Of a stretch of DNA of 64,000 bases, positions 43,887-52,601 are shown in pieces. This DNA comes from Mongoliitalea lutea. Lineage in GTDB: Bacteria > Bacteroidota > Bacteroidia > Cytophagales > Cyclobacteriaceae. A model generated the notes under the pieces. That model was not told the origin of the DNA. It made no database searches and saw only the letters and a program-made list of their open reading frames with translations. The translations under genes and the position numbers were made by a program. How positions within the stretch are numbered: position 1 is the first letter of the stretch; each line of letters begins with the position of its first letter. The stretch is from contig NZ_BMYF01000019.1 of NCBI RefSeq assembly GCF_014652135.1, positions 40,916 through 104,915 on the forward strand, read 5' to 3'.

Positions 43887-45023
43887 TTAGAAAACTTTAA
43901 AGTCACTCAAAGCCACATTCGTATAGAATTGTTTTAAAGGATTCAATGTAGCTAGTTCCAATACTTGAAATTGGTTATAGCCCAGTGATGCAACAAACAA
44001 GAAATTTTCATGAATGGCCATTTTAAAACCCTTTGGGGTTTCAGGTTGATTCGGAATAGATATCTCCGCCTGTAAATTCAAAGACTCATTATCCAACACA
44101 GCCAAACGGTTATCTTTCAGCATAACTGCTGTAAATCTTCCATCCTTACTAATTTGATAATCTACAATTTGATCCGAGGAGTAGAGAATTTGAATCGTCT
44201 TAGCCTTAAGATCCAGTTTAAACAGCCCATGATTTCTTGAGCTTCCCACAAAGGTATCAGCTGCTCCTTTGATCGTTCCGATCCAATTGCCAGAACTATT
44301 TTCTAACGGTTGAGGATAAGCCAACAGTCCATAACTTTGATCATTTTTTATCCATAAGATCCCATCTGTGCTTCCAAATACTGCATAGACACCGTTGGAT
44401 TGAGCCCCATGAATTCCATCAAGGGATACATCATCAGTAGTTAGAAGGATTTGTTGGCTTTTGATATCCACCAATGCTACTCTTTTTGGTAGAGCTCCTT
44501 CTTCATCCTCAGACTTCACCGTCATAGCTACGGCGTCATTGTTGAGGTATAAGGCAGCACCGTGATGCGCAACACTTTCCTCCAACTCAAGGATACCCAA
44601 AGTAAAACCCTCAATGCTTGATTGGTCTGCTTTGACATAGATAACGCTTCCATCACCGTCATTGAAAATCAGGGAATGGTTATTTACACCGGTCCAATGC
44701 GTGGGTTGTGGCCTTGCAATATGCTTAGGAAGCCATTTACCAAAACGAGACAGTTCCATTATGTTGATATGCCCTTCGGTTCTTTCCATAGAAAATAGTA
44801 ACCGACCATCTTCGCTAAGATATATACTGGCTGTACCTTCTTTTTTAGTAGCATCCTTGACAACTATCAAATCATCCTGAAAAGAAGCTAGGTACATAGA
44901 ATCTGATTCCGATACGAATAGAAAGTTGGTGTCAGGATTAATAGTCAAAACTTCTTGCTGCTCCTTTGGACCACAGTAAATCATTGATAGCAACATCACA
45001 AGAAATAGAGAATAATTTTTCAT
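43887..45023 (-). CDS. AztD-like beta-propeller lipoprotein (copy 2)
   Basis: 378 residues from ATG 45023 (MKNYSLFLVMLLSMIYC; lipobox MIYC). Paralogue of the protein at 38633-39895: shared blocks are PTHWTGVNNHSLIFNDGDGS, VAHHGAALYLNNDAVAMTV, LDGIHGAQSNGVYAVFGSTD and SGNWIGTIKG. Lacks the HLDHGHE insert of copy 1. Heads the operon with mogA, DoxX-like and hisI. Probable periplasmic zinc-handling protein; not a proven function. Confidence 0.68.
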   Translation of the reverse strand: MKNYSLFLVMLLSMIYCGPKEQQEVLTINPDTNFLFVSESDSMYLASFQDDLIVVKDATKKEGTASIYLSEDGRLLFSMERTEGHINIMELSRFGKWLPKHIARPQPTHWTGVNNHSLIFNDGDGSVIYVKADQSSIEGFTLGILELEESVAHHGAALYLNNDAVAMTVKSEDEEGALPKRVALVDIKSQQILLTTDDVSLDGIHGAQSNGVYAVFGSTDGILWIKNDQSYGLLAYPQPLENSSGNWIGTIKGAADTFVGSSRNHGLFKLDLKAKTIQILYSSDQIVDYQISKDGRFTAVMLKDNRLAVLDNESLNLQAEISIPNQPETPKGFKMAIHENFLFVASLGYNQFQVLELATLNPLKQFYTNVALSDFKVF

Positions 45024-45033
45024 GGAATAAATT

Positions 45034-45056
45034 TTAATGCAATATAGTTGCATTAA
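45034..45056 (-). promoter_or_regulatory. Zur-like operator of the mogA-hisI operon
   Basis: Nine-base arms TTAATGCAA / TTGCATTAA with a TATAG centre, a perfect palindrome. On the minus strand it overlaps a -7-like TATATTGC with a TTG 20 bases upstream. Only 11 bases separate the box from the ATG. Confidence 0.75.
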
Positions 45057-45297
45057 ACCTTTCCTACAACCTAGTATTATTCAATATGCAAAAAATCGAT
45101 TCGATTTCTTGAATATATATGCTTCAAAAGTTTAAATACTCCGAGAAATAGTTAAATGTTGATTATCTCGAAGGCCTCCAATAACAAAAGTGTCTGCCCA
45201 ATCAGATCCTGAAACTGATCCTAATCTATAAAAAGTAGATTCTATTTACTGCAAAAAATAAAACCATGGCCTTTTACAGCCACGATGAAATCTAAAA

Positions 45298-45525
45298 TTA
45301 AGCTTTAGCAAACTGATTGCATCCAAAACTTGCTCCAGTAATAAATTCAATTGCCTTGGTATTGGAAGCCAATGGCTTACCATCATTCAGAACTGGGATA
45401 ATAAAGTCTGGATCCATTTCTGACTCAAGATGGCTAAGCTTATTGCACTCGCCATAATTTTCTCTCTTGGCTACCACGGGTGCATTTGGCGCCCAGTGAT
45501 TGCAGTTTGAACAAGTATTTTCCAT
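45298..45525 (-). CDS. Small four-cysteine protein, unknown function
   Basis: 75 residues. Begins MENTCSNCNHWAPNAPVVAK, then GECNKLSH and near the end ASFGCNQFAKA. CxxC, then Cys and Cys, spaced to form one metal site, most likely zinc or iron. No signal peptide, so cytoplasmic. Separate unit from the neighbouring operons; a 240-base upstream gap shows no Zur-like box. Confidence 0.6.
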   Translation of the reverse strand: MENTCSNCNHWAPNAPVVAKRENYGECNKLSHLESEMDPDFIIPVLNDGKPLASNTKAIEFITGASFGCNQFAKA

Positions 45526-45684
45526 GATTTTTTTGTTTTTGGTTGCTACTACAAATACACAAAAAGAACCCTTAAGGTTTTGAATTTCAATAATTTGAAA
45601 TCAAACTAAATAAAGGTGACTAATTGCTGAATTTGAAATACAAACTAGCCCTTTGAAAAAATCAAGTTTACTCCAGTCAATCGC

Positions 45685-46224
45685 TTACCAACCAAAATAC
45701 CCTTTCGGAACAATCCCATTCATTCGGAGATATACCAATGAGTATCCTCTGTGATGATTATTATGATTCTCTACTATATTGAAAAGCCTCCAAGTAGGAA
45801 TAGCTTCCTTTCCGAACTCAATCTCTTTTTCTAAGTCTTCGGAACTCATTGCTTCCAATGTTTGGATCATAAAGGCATACATGCGGTCCACTTCCACTCT
45901 GGTTTCCTCTTTGTTCAAATCGCGGTCTCTTTTGAAATCTTTAAATGGATTTTCAAGGTTGAGCCGGTTGGCCAGTTGATTGGAGGTGAAAATGGCATTG
46001 TGAACATAATGTTCAGAAAATGTCATTAGCTCAGGAGTTGGTTTATAGCTATAGAGGCTGTCAGGCATTTGGTCTAAAATCGCATAGGTGTATGCCTTAG
46101 ATTTTTCTAATGATTGCAATATTGCCGTTGCATGATCAAATGTGAAGGATTTTTCCTCCACTATAGAAGAAGTGCAGCTCACCATAAAGCAAGCTAGGCT
46201 AAGAATAGAAAGAATTGTTTTCAT
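45685..46224 (-). CDS. DinB-like lipoprotein
   Basis: 179 residues from 46224 (MKTILSILSLACFMVSC, lipobox). DinB four-helix fold with possible metal His residues in FSEHYVHNAIFTS and NIVENHNNHHRGYSLVYLR, the HNNHHR part being typical of DinB/YfiT proteins. Lipid anchoring is unusual for this fold. Longer upstream frame would overlap the neighbouring gene. Confidence 0.75.
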   Translation of the reverse strand: MKTILSILSLACFMVSCTSSIVEEKSFTFDHATAILQSLEKSKAYTYAILDQMPDSLYSYKPTPELMTFSEHYVHNAIFTSNQLANRLNLENPFKDFKRDRDLNKEETRVEVDRMYAFMIQTLEAMSSEDLEKEIEFGKEAIPTWRLFNIVENHNNHHRGYSLVYLRMNGIVPKGYFGW

Positions 46225-46318
46225 AAATCGCTTAGATAAATTAGATGAAAAGAAAAGACAGTCATCAACTGCCTTTTCTAGGGAACGTAGGTCAGGAGTG
46301 ATCGCTGTGATAAGTCCA

Positions 46319-47281
46319 TTAGTCTGGTTGAAAAGAAAAAACATTTTTCTCCTTCTTCTTTCCAATAAATTTCACCACCGTCAGTGAAAACCTATTCTGC
46401 GCTTGAATACTCACGTGAGTATCGCTGTTGAAATCCTGACTGATGGGCACTTGGTAGTTGGTATGTAGCATCCAGGTTTTAAACTGGGCTTGCGCCCCAA
46501 CTTGGGCCATACTTAATCGTCCACCGCTATTGGCCTGCAAAAAGCCCTCATGGGTATGTTGCCCCCCAAACTCATGGTACACTCCTATCAAAGGAAAAAG
46601 CTGTGTTCCGCCAATGAATGTTTTGTAAAACACATTTACCTGTGCATTATATTGATTACCAAAGCGATAATCTTGTGAATTGATCGTATTGAATTTATAC
46701 ACAGCCTCCACATTTAATCCGAACCGGTTACGCATGCTGGTATAGTTGAGCATGCCCAAATAGTCCCAGGATCCACTTCCCAATTGAAAATTTGGATTGA
46801 TCAAATTTTCTGTTCTTGAAAACTGAAAGTCAGCCAAAGGCGCTTTTATACCCGCTCCAACCCAAAGATTGTGGAGCCATTTTTCCATAGGATTTCCCTT
46901 TTGATCCAATAGTTTATAGTTAAGCATCAGCATAGGATCACTAAGGCCACTCAATTGTTCTGACTCGTGGCTACCATTCATGGTATTGTACATGTAGGGA
47001 AGTACGAGGTTAAGCTGTAATTTTTCATTCAAAGCCACTCTTGCCATCACATCTATCCGCTGATAGGTATCATTTGAATACTCCAATACTCCACCGTGTC
47101 TAGAGTTAGCGTAGAATTGGGCTATGGCATAACGTACACCCACAAAATGTGCTTCATTTTGCGGAATCACACCAAAATTGAATCCCCCCAAAGCACAACC
47201 GCAAGCATCACAAGCCCGAGCTTGTGCATGAAACATTCCAAAGGCCAGTAGTATAAGTGCTATTTTAATTGTTTTAGTCAT
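46319..47281 (-). CDS. Outer-membrane beta-barrel protein with CxxCGC N-terminus
   Basis: 320 residues. Signal peptide ends at about residue 22 (HAQARA), then CDACGCALGGFNFGVIPQ, followed by alternating beta strands (RIDVMARVALNEKLQLNLVLPY and FGLNVEAVYKFNTINSQ). Looks like a small OM channel-type barrel. The Cys motif right after the cleavage site could bind metal (copper or zinc). Overlaps the peroxidase gene by eight bases, so it belongs to the MbnP/MbnH operon. Confidence 0.72.
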   Translation of the reverse strand: MTKTIKIALILLAFGMFHAQARACDACGCALGGFNFGVIPQNEAHFVGVRYAIAQFYANSRHGGVLEYSNDTYQRIDVMARVALNEKLQLNLVLPYMYNTMNGSHESEQLSGLSDPMLMLNYKLLDQKGNPMEKWLHNLWVGAGIKAPLADFQFSRTENLINPNFQLGSGSWDYLGMLNYTSMRNRFGLNVEAVYKFNTINSQDYRFGNQYNAQVNVFYKTFIGGTQLFPLIGVYHEFGGQHTHEGFLQANSGGRLSMAQVGAQAQFKTWMLHTNYQVPISQDFNSDTHVSIQAQNRFSLTVVKFIGKKKEKNVFSFQPD

Positions 47282-48341
47282 TGGTATTGAAGAATATAGG
47301 GTTTGAAAGAAACCCAGGGTCAGTCAAGGTTTTTAGAAAGGCTATGATTTTCTCTTTTTCATCTGAAGAGAGGACTATTACCGGTTTTCCATTAGCAAAT
47401 ACTTTCGGATCGATGGTCACTTGTTCGGTAACTCCATCTGTATAGTGATCCAAAACCTGTCTCAAGGTTTCAAATCGAGCATTGTGCATATATGGGCTGG
47501 TCACTTCAATGTTTCTAAGGGAAGGAACTTTAAACTTCCCCCGATCTTGCATGCGCTCGGTTACGATCTCTCTTCCAAAATCTGTGATGGTACGCTGAGC
47601 GCCATTGTTTCGATAACTTAAATCTGTAAACAAGGGCTCTTGATGACAGCTTTCACAATGTTGCCTGAAAAGCTTTAGTCCATCAAGCTCTAAGGATGTG
47701 AGAGCTTTGGAATCGCCTTTGATATAACGATCGTACTTAGAATCAGCAGACACCATCAACAGCATAAACTGGCTCAAAGCATGCAGTACAAATGGTCCTG
47801 TAACTTCATCCACATCAAATGCCTCCTTGAATAATCTTGGGTATTCGGGATGTCTTTGGATTCGAGCCACGACTTCAGGAAACTCAATATCCATTTCCAC
47901 CTCATTCTCAAATGCGAGAATTGGTGTAAAATCAAGATGAGTTACTCCTCCGTCCCAAAAAAACTCCTTATGAAAAGCTAGGTTTAATAAAGGAGGAGCA
48001 TTGCGCTTTCCTTCTCTTCCATCAACTCCTATACTCATAGGATGCAGCCAGGTGTCTGCAAATGCATGACTCTGTAAATGACAAGAAGAACAGGATACCG
48101 ATCCATCACGCGAAAGCGTAGGGTCGTTGAACAATCTTCTCCCTAGTTTGAAGCCTTTTTCATGTACTTGATTATTTCTAAAGGTATATGTGGGTTCAGG
48201 AAAATGACTTGGTTTTTCAAACTGATACCTATCCAAAACAGGAGCCTCTGGTGCTTGAGAGCAACCAATTATCAACAAAATGAAGAAAAGGGAGGTGGAC
48301 CATAAGATCCAACCTCCTTTTTTATTCTTAATTTCTATCAT
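47274..48341 (-). CDS. MbnH/MauG-like diheme cytochrome c peroxidase, lipoprotein
   Basis: 355 residues from 48341 (MIEIKNKKGGWILW). Lipobox LLIIGC places it in the periplasm. Two heme-attachment CxxCH motifs: CSSCH and CESCH, with RNAPPLLNLAFHKEFFWDGG and FKVPSLRNIEVTSPYMHNAR typical of the MauG/CCP family. It follows an MbnP-type gene by one base; in methanobactin systems MbnH oxidises a Trp of MbnP to kynurenine. That activity here is inferred. Confidence 0.82.
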   Translation of the reverse strand: MIEIKNKKGGWILWSTSLFFILLIIGCSQAPEAPVLDRYQFEKPSHFPEPTYTFRNNQVHEKGFKLGRRLFNDPTLSRDGSVSCSSCHLQSHAFADTWLHPMSIGVDGREGKRNAPPLLNLAFHKEFFWDGGVTHLDFTPILAFENEVEMDIEFPEVVARIQRHPEYPRLFKEAFDVDEVTGPFVLHALSQFMLLMVSADSKYDRYIKGDSKALTSLELDGLKLFRQHCESCHQEPLFTDLSYRNNGAQRTITDFGREIVTERMQDRGKFKVPSLRNIEVTSPYMHNARFETLRQVLDHYTDGVTEQVTIDPKVFANGKPVIVLSSDEKEKIIAFLKTLTDPGFLSNPIFFNTND

Positions 48342-48342
48342 T

Positions 48343-49185
48343 TCATTGATGCGTATGGTCCACAACAAAAGCATCTGAAAGACGCTGAGCAAATGGACGA
48401 CCTTCCAAAGGTGTGTGAATGTTATTGTCAATTGCAAAATTGGCTTGACCTATCACTTGCAATGCGTCCATATGAATGTGTGGGGAAGGACGCATAGTCT
48501 TATTGACACGAACGGTAGCGTCAAATGGCAAACTGATTGTTACATTGTTGTCAAAGAAACGCTGGGGTGTTCCATCAGTTGGAGAAATATTTTTCCAACC
48601 TCCTAGATGTAGGCGAATTCTATTGCGAAGCTCTCCCTGAACTCTTTCAGAAGCTGGAGAATGACCTTCAAACATGTAGTGGATAAATCCTGAATTCCAG
48701 TTCCAAAACCATCCACCAGCCGCTCGGTCAAGTATACCTGCAACAGCCCCTTCTACAATACCATCTTCTTTTACACCAAGATTGAAGGATATTTTATTGT
48801 ACTGACCCGCTGGGATATCTTTCAAGCGGATTTCAAAAGTACTAGGGTCTGACTGATCAACTCGATAGTACCCTTTGATTTCAGCAGCTGAAGCCAACAT
48901 GGGGTCAACAAAGACCTCACCATTTGGACCTTCCAATTTGATATGGCTGATGTAATAGCCAAACCTTGTGATATTGAATTCCTGACCATTTGGAAGCGTG
49001 TATCTGTAATTGGTGCTACCGGTAGGATCAAGAACCAATGGGCGGTTGCCGACATAATTATCAAATTTCACAATCATTTCGCCGGTTTCATTGAGATCAG
49101 GATTTTCTGATTCCTGACAAGACCATAACGAAACTGATAGAAGAAGAGCACTTATGATATATTGTAATGATTTAAACTTTTTCAT
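48343..49185 (-). CDS. MbnP-like copper-binding lipoprotein
   Basis: 280 residues from 49185 (MKKFKSLQYIISALLLSVSL). Lipobox SLWSC, then a beta-rich domain. Segments FNITRFGYYISHIKLEGPNG, GQYNKISFNLGVKEDG and AGGWFWNWNSGFIHYMFEGH match the MbnP family, where a Trp-rich loop contains the residue modified by MbnH. A His-containing C-terminus (SPHIHMDALQVIG, VVDHTHQ) could contribute metal ligands. Paired with the MbnH-like gene. Confidence 0.8.
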   Translation of the reverse strand: MKKFKSLQYIISALLLSVSLWSCQESENPDLNETGEMIVKFDNYVGNRPLVLDPTGSTNYRYTLPNGQEFNITRFGYYISHIKLEGPNGEVFVDPMLASAAEIKGYYRVDQSDPSTFEIRLKDIPAGQYNKISFNLGVKEDGIVEGAVAGILDRAAGGWFWNWNSGFIHYMFEGHSPASERVQGELRNRIRLHLGGWKNISPTDGTPQRFFDNNVTISLPFDATVRVNKTMRPSPHIHMDALQVIGQANFAIDNNIHTPLEGRPFAQRLSDAFVVDHTHQ

Positions 49186-49307
49186 TTTTGACAACTGATT
49201 TTTGCAAGGCATCTAATTAGTGCCTCATTAATTATTGAAAATAAACTGAAAACAAGACCAAGTGAAGTCTTGAAGTAATTAGGCTAATAAAAACTAGCCT
49301 CGATACA

Positions 49308-49685
49308 TTAAAAATCACCTCTTGGAGGCCTGTCAAAAATACTAAGATCTGCAAAATAAGGGCTTACGATTTGCCAACTCAACTCGGAAACTAAGGGCTG
49401 GATGACGAGCCCCACTTTCTCCAAACTGGTTTCTGGAAGTATATACAAATTGAAATCTGCTCTAAAACTCATCCAGTCGCTATCTGATTCTTGCGATGCT
49501 TGGTCCAATTGTTTGTTTAGATAACAAGTTCCTTGGCACTCAGACATGGGTAGATCTTTATTTTCACAGAACATTTCCGCAATAAAGGATCTGTTCAGCT
49601 GAAAATTGACACAAATAACCGAATAGACCATACTGTTAAGTATGACCATCCAGGCCATGCAAAGAATAAAAAGGGTACGCACCAT
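49308..49685 (-). CDS. Small membrane protein with CxGxCYL motif (copy 1)
   Basis: 125 residues. N-terminal helix (MVRTLFILCMAWMVILNSMVY), then FCENKDLPMSECQGTCYLNKQL: one Cys plus a CxGxC pair. Paralogue of the 124-residue protein 200 bases upstream. Probably a membrane-anchored periplasmic metal (copper) binding or thiol protein. Ends FDRPPRGDF. Family name not known to me. Confidence 0.7.
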   Translation of the reverse strand: MVRTLFILCMAWMVILNSMVYSVICVNFQLNRSFIAEMFCENKDLPMSECQGTCYLNKQLDQASQESDSDWMSFRADFNLYILPETSLEKVGLVIQPLVSELSWQIVSPYFADLSIFDRPPRGDF

Positions 49686-49801
49686 TGAGTTGTCCCGATT
49701 ACTTTTATCAGTTGTAGATTACACTAATTTTTGAAGAAATTTTGCCTTAGATCTAATGGTGGAAAGGCTTCGGAATAAAGTCTGTTTTACGCGGCGCCGT
49801 A

Positions 49802-49818
49802 ATGAATGGATCATTCAT
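49802..49818. promoter_or_regulatory. Possible operator palindrome (ATGAATG/CATTCAT)
   Basis: Seven-base arms with a GAT centre, about 120 bases upstream of the copy 1 gene, in the space between the two paralogues. A single occurrence, so weak support. Confidence 0.3.
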
Positions 49819-49883
49819 GCCATTAAATGGGCATGTTCAAAGGAACCACTTGCCGATGGGGAAAACGTAAAATAACCTAGAGA

Positions 49884-50258
49884 TTAGATTCGTGGTGGTG
49901 TATCAATATCACCTGAAAAAATATTTGGAGTTACCTCTAAATAAAGCTGAGAAAAACTAGCTTCATTATTGATCGGATCAACAACCAAAAGTAAAATTTG
50001 CTCAGCCACTACAAACTGCCCAAAATCCATTGCAAAGGAATGTTGGCTATTTTGGTCCTGCTTTTCTTTTTCAGCTTTCAATTGCTGGGCCAAGTAGCAT
50101 TTCCCATCACATTTGAGTTCCGGCTGAGCTTTGTTGACGCAGAAATTTTCGATGATAGCAGCTTTATTCAATACATAGGAGCCCTGAATGACGGAATATA
50201 TCATCCCGTTCAGTACCAACAAGGCTGCCATAAATATGTACATCAAGCTCTTTAACAT
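49884..50258 (-). CDS. Small membrane protein with CxGxCYL motif (copy 2)
   Basis: 124 residues from 50258 (MLKSLMYIFMAALLVLNGMIYSV). Shared with copy 1: FCVNKAQPELKCDGKCYLAQQL, same Cys spacing and the C-terminal DTPPRI against DRPPRGDF. Middle is Gln/Lys-rich helix (AEKEKQDQNSQHS). Likely envelope metal handling. Starts 31 bases after the hypothetical gene ending at 50289. Confidence 0.7.
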   Translation of the reverse strand: MLKSLMYIFMAALLVLNGMIYSVIQGSYVLNKAAIIENFCVNKAQPELKCDGKCYLAQQLKAEKEKQDQNSQHSFAMDFGQFVVAEQILLLVVDPINNEASFSQLYLEVTPNIFSGDIDTPPRI

Positions 50259-50288
50259 CGGCACAAAGGTACTAACAAAAGATTAAAA

Positions 50289-51152
50289 TCAGTTGACAGG
50301 TTCGAGGAATTTAAAAGACTTTTCACTTAAACAACTACACTCACTTAAATTTTCCCGAATGAATTTCAACAATTCAAGGAATGGATAGTCACTTTCTAGG
50401 GCTAATTGCTCCTCTCGAATCCGTTTATAAGTTTCCAGTATTGCTCCCGCTTTTCTTTTCAATTCCAAGTCGATTGTTGAAGGTTCTTCATCTTCAGGTA
50501 GCGCATAGACAAATCTTCCTGTATCGGAATTAGCTACAGGAATCTGAAAAAAGCTTCTTTTAACAAATTCCCCGGTAGTTTCCTCATGCTTCGCTGCCTC
50601 TACGAAAAAATCCACCGCATGGGTGGGATACCCAAACAAGTATCCATAGGCACGAAAACGATCTAATTTTTCCTCAAACTCCACCATCGTTAATAGTGAA
50701 AGTGGGTCCGTTTCCGTTAAAACTCCCCTCTTGATGAAAAATTCAGAATATTCTTGTATAGCTCTCTGGACACTACCTCTATGATAAACTAAAATCTGAA
50801 AGCTTCTAGAATTGCTAAAAACTGCTTTGAAAGGAACTATTGCAAATCCAATGTTTTCATCACTTAGTAATTTCAAACTTTCATGGAGCATCTGAATTTG
50901 CAGAGACGCTTCCTCTGGACTCAAAAGATTCTTAGATGTGGTGTCAATAGGAAATTTAAAGTGTTCGACAGTACTGATTGGCTTGAGTCCAGACAAAACT
51001 GTGAACAGCCCCTCTTTTTCCAAAGTTTCCTTAGCAAGTGAATCTGCTAAATGGAGAACCTCTTTACTTACTTGGGCAAATAAAAAAGTTTGCGACCAGA
51101 ATATGGCCAAAAATAAGCCCCAACACTTAACTATATTTGGAATTGAGCGCAT
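50289..51152 (-). CDS. Exported protein in the second COG0523 operon, unknown function
   Basis: 287 residues from 51152 (MRSIPNIVKCWGLFLAIFWS, signal ending FLFAQ). Helical, acidic, with GFAIVPFKAVFSNSRSFQILVYHRGS and a C-terminal SECSCLSEKS Cys pair. Starts 13 bases after the GTPase stop, so under the same Zur-like box. No recognised family. Confidence 0.7.
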   Translation of the reverse strand: MRSIPNIVKCWGLFLAIFWSQTFLFAQVSKEVLHLADSLAKETLEKEGLFTVLSGLKPISTVEHFKFPIDTTSKNLLSPEEASLQIQMLHESLKLLSDENIGFAIVPFKAVFSNSRSFQILVYHRGSVQRAIQEYSEFFIKRGVLTETDPLSLLTMVEFEEKLDRFRAYGYLFGYPTHAVDFFVEAAKHEETTGEFVKRSFFQIPVANSDTGRFVYALPEDEEPSTIDLELKRKAGAILETYKRIREEQLALESDYPFLELLKFIRENLSECSCLSEKSFKFLEPVN

Positions 51153-51165
51153 CAAAGAGTACTAC

Positions 51166-52362
51166 TTAAATCGGCCAATTATCCGTAAACTTTTTACCCT
51201 TTAGATACTCTGCCAACTCTACATTGTTGAGCAAACACCCCTCTAGTTCCTTGATAATCTGCTCTTGATCCAAGTCCTGTCCGATCAAGACAAGCTCGTT
51301 CATTCGATCTCCAAAGAACTTATCCCATTTAGATTCAATGTACTCCTGATTTTCAATATATGAGGCATAATACATACGCTCTTTAAAAGGCATACTGGCC
51401 CACCAAACACCCACAGGCTCTGCTTTCAAGGAACCTCCTGCTTGGGACCAGGAAAGTGCCTGATCTTTTCTGGAAGCAATGTAGAAAAGTCCCTTACTTC
51501 TGATGACTCCAGCAGGCCAGTTTTCTGAGATGTACTTCCAAAATCGCTGGGGATGAAACGGTTTTTTATTCCTGAAAACAAAGGAAGAAATTCCATACTC
51601 CTCCGTTTCTGGCGTATGATGGTCTTTTTGGAGTTCTTCTTGCCAACCCGCAGAATTGGAAGCCTCCTCAAAATCAAAATAACCAGTATTGAGAATTTCT
51701 TTAGGATCTACTTTACTATTGGAAGTGCTGATGATCTTTGCACCTGGATTTAACTTGTGAATGATCGCAGCCAATTCCTCCACGGTTTCTTTAGAAACCA
51801 AATCTGCTTTGTTGATAATGATCACATTGGCAAACTCAATCTGATCTGTCAATAGATTTACGATGGATCGCTGATCTTCTGGATCATCGTTGAGCATTTT
51901 GGAATATACCGTATCCGCCGAACCAAAATCTTTATAAAAATTAAAGGCATCTACCACAGTCACCAAGGTGTCCAAACGGCTAAATTTAGAGAGGTCAATC
52001 CCCTTTTCATCATCTACGAAACTGAAGGTCTGAGCTACAGGCAAAGGTTCTGATATACCCGTACTTTCTATCAACAAGTAATCAAAGCGATTTTCCTTGG
52101 CCAAACGCTCCACTTCCAGCATCAAATCTTCCCGAAGTGTACAGCAAATACACCCATTACTCATTTCCACCAACTTTTCCTCCGTTCTGGAAAGGGTATT
52201 TTCACTTCTCACCAATTGAGCATCCACATTGACTTCACTCATATCATTGACAATCACGGCCACTTTGAGGCCCTCCTTGTTATGAAGAATATGATTTAGC
52301 AAGGTTGTTTTTCCGGCTCCAAGAAAGCCACTGAGAACGGTTACAGGTAATTTCTTTTCCAT
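51166..52362 (-). CDS. COG0523/CobW-family GTPase (copy 2)
   Basis: 398 residues. Walker [11 protein letters not shown] (11-20), CxCC at C71, C73, C74 ([11 protein letters not shown]), [25 protein letters not shown] full CobW C-terminal domain (about 280-385, [51 protein letters not shown]). This longer form is the ZigA/YciC-like subgroup associated with zinc starvation. Zur-like box about 100 bases upstream. Confidence 0.92.
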   Translation of the reverse strand: MEKKLPVTVLSGFLGAGKTTLLNHILHNKEGLKVAVIVNDMSEVNVDAQLVRSENTLSRTEEKLVEMSNGCICCTLREDLMLEVERLAKENRFDYLLIESTGISEPLPVAQTFSFVDDEKGIDLSKFSRLDTLVTVVDAFNFYKDFGSADTVYSKMLNDDPEDQRSIVNLLTDQIEFANVIIINKADLVSKETVEELAAIIHKLNPGAKIISTSNSKVDPKEILNTGYFDFEEASNSAGWQEELQKDHHTPETEEYGISSFVFRNKKPFHPQRFWKYISENWPAGVIRSKGLFYIASRKDQALSWSQAGGSLKAEPVGVWWASMPFKERMYYASYIENQEYIESKWDKFFGDRMNELVLIGQDLDQEQIIKELEGCLLNNVELAEYLKGKKFTDNWPI

Positions 52363-52463
52363 GATTTGATTGGTGAGAAAAGTAGAATTTCGATTGGTTA
52401 ATAAAACTGCATCAAGAGAGCTTCCTGATGGTATTTATTCAATTCTAATCGAACCCCTCCTTT

Positions 52464-52484
52464 ATTTGCAACTATATTGCAAAT
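52464..52484 (-). promoter_or_regulatory. Zur-like operator of the second COG0523 operon
   Basis: Eight-base arms ATTTGCAA / TTGCAAAT with a CTATA centre; on the gene's strand the core reads TGCAATATAGTTGCA. Its TTG lies 21 bases from TAGAATTG, a one-mismatch -7 element. Confidence 0.75.
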
Positions 52485-52601
52485 ATGAAAAGAAATCCGG
52501 TAATAAAAAAATAGATGGAAAAATGATTCTTTTTCCCCAAGGTCCACAGGGAAGGACTGGCTTTAATCATTGAGAATTAAAAATGTTTCTATTCGAATTT
52601 T

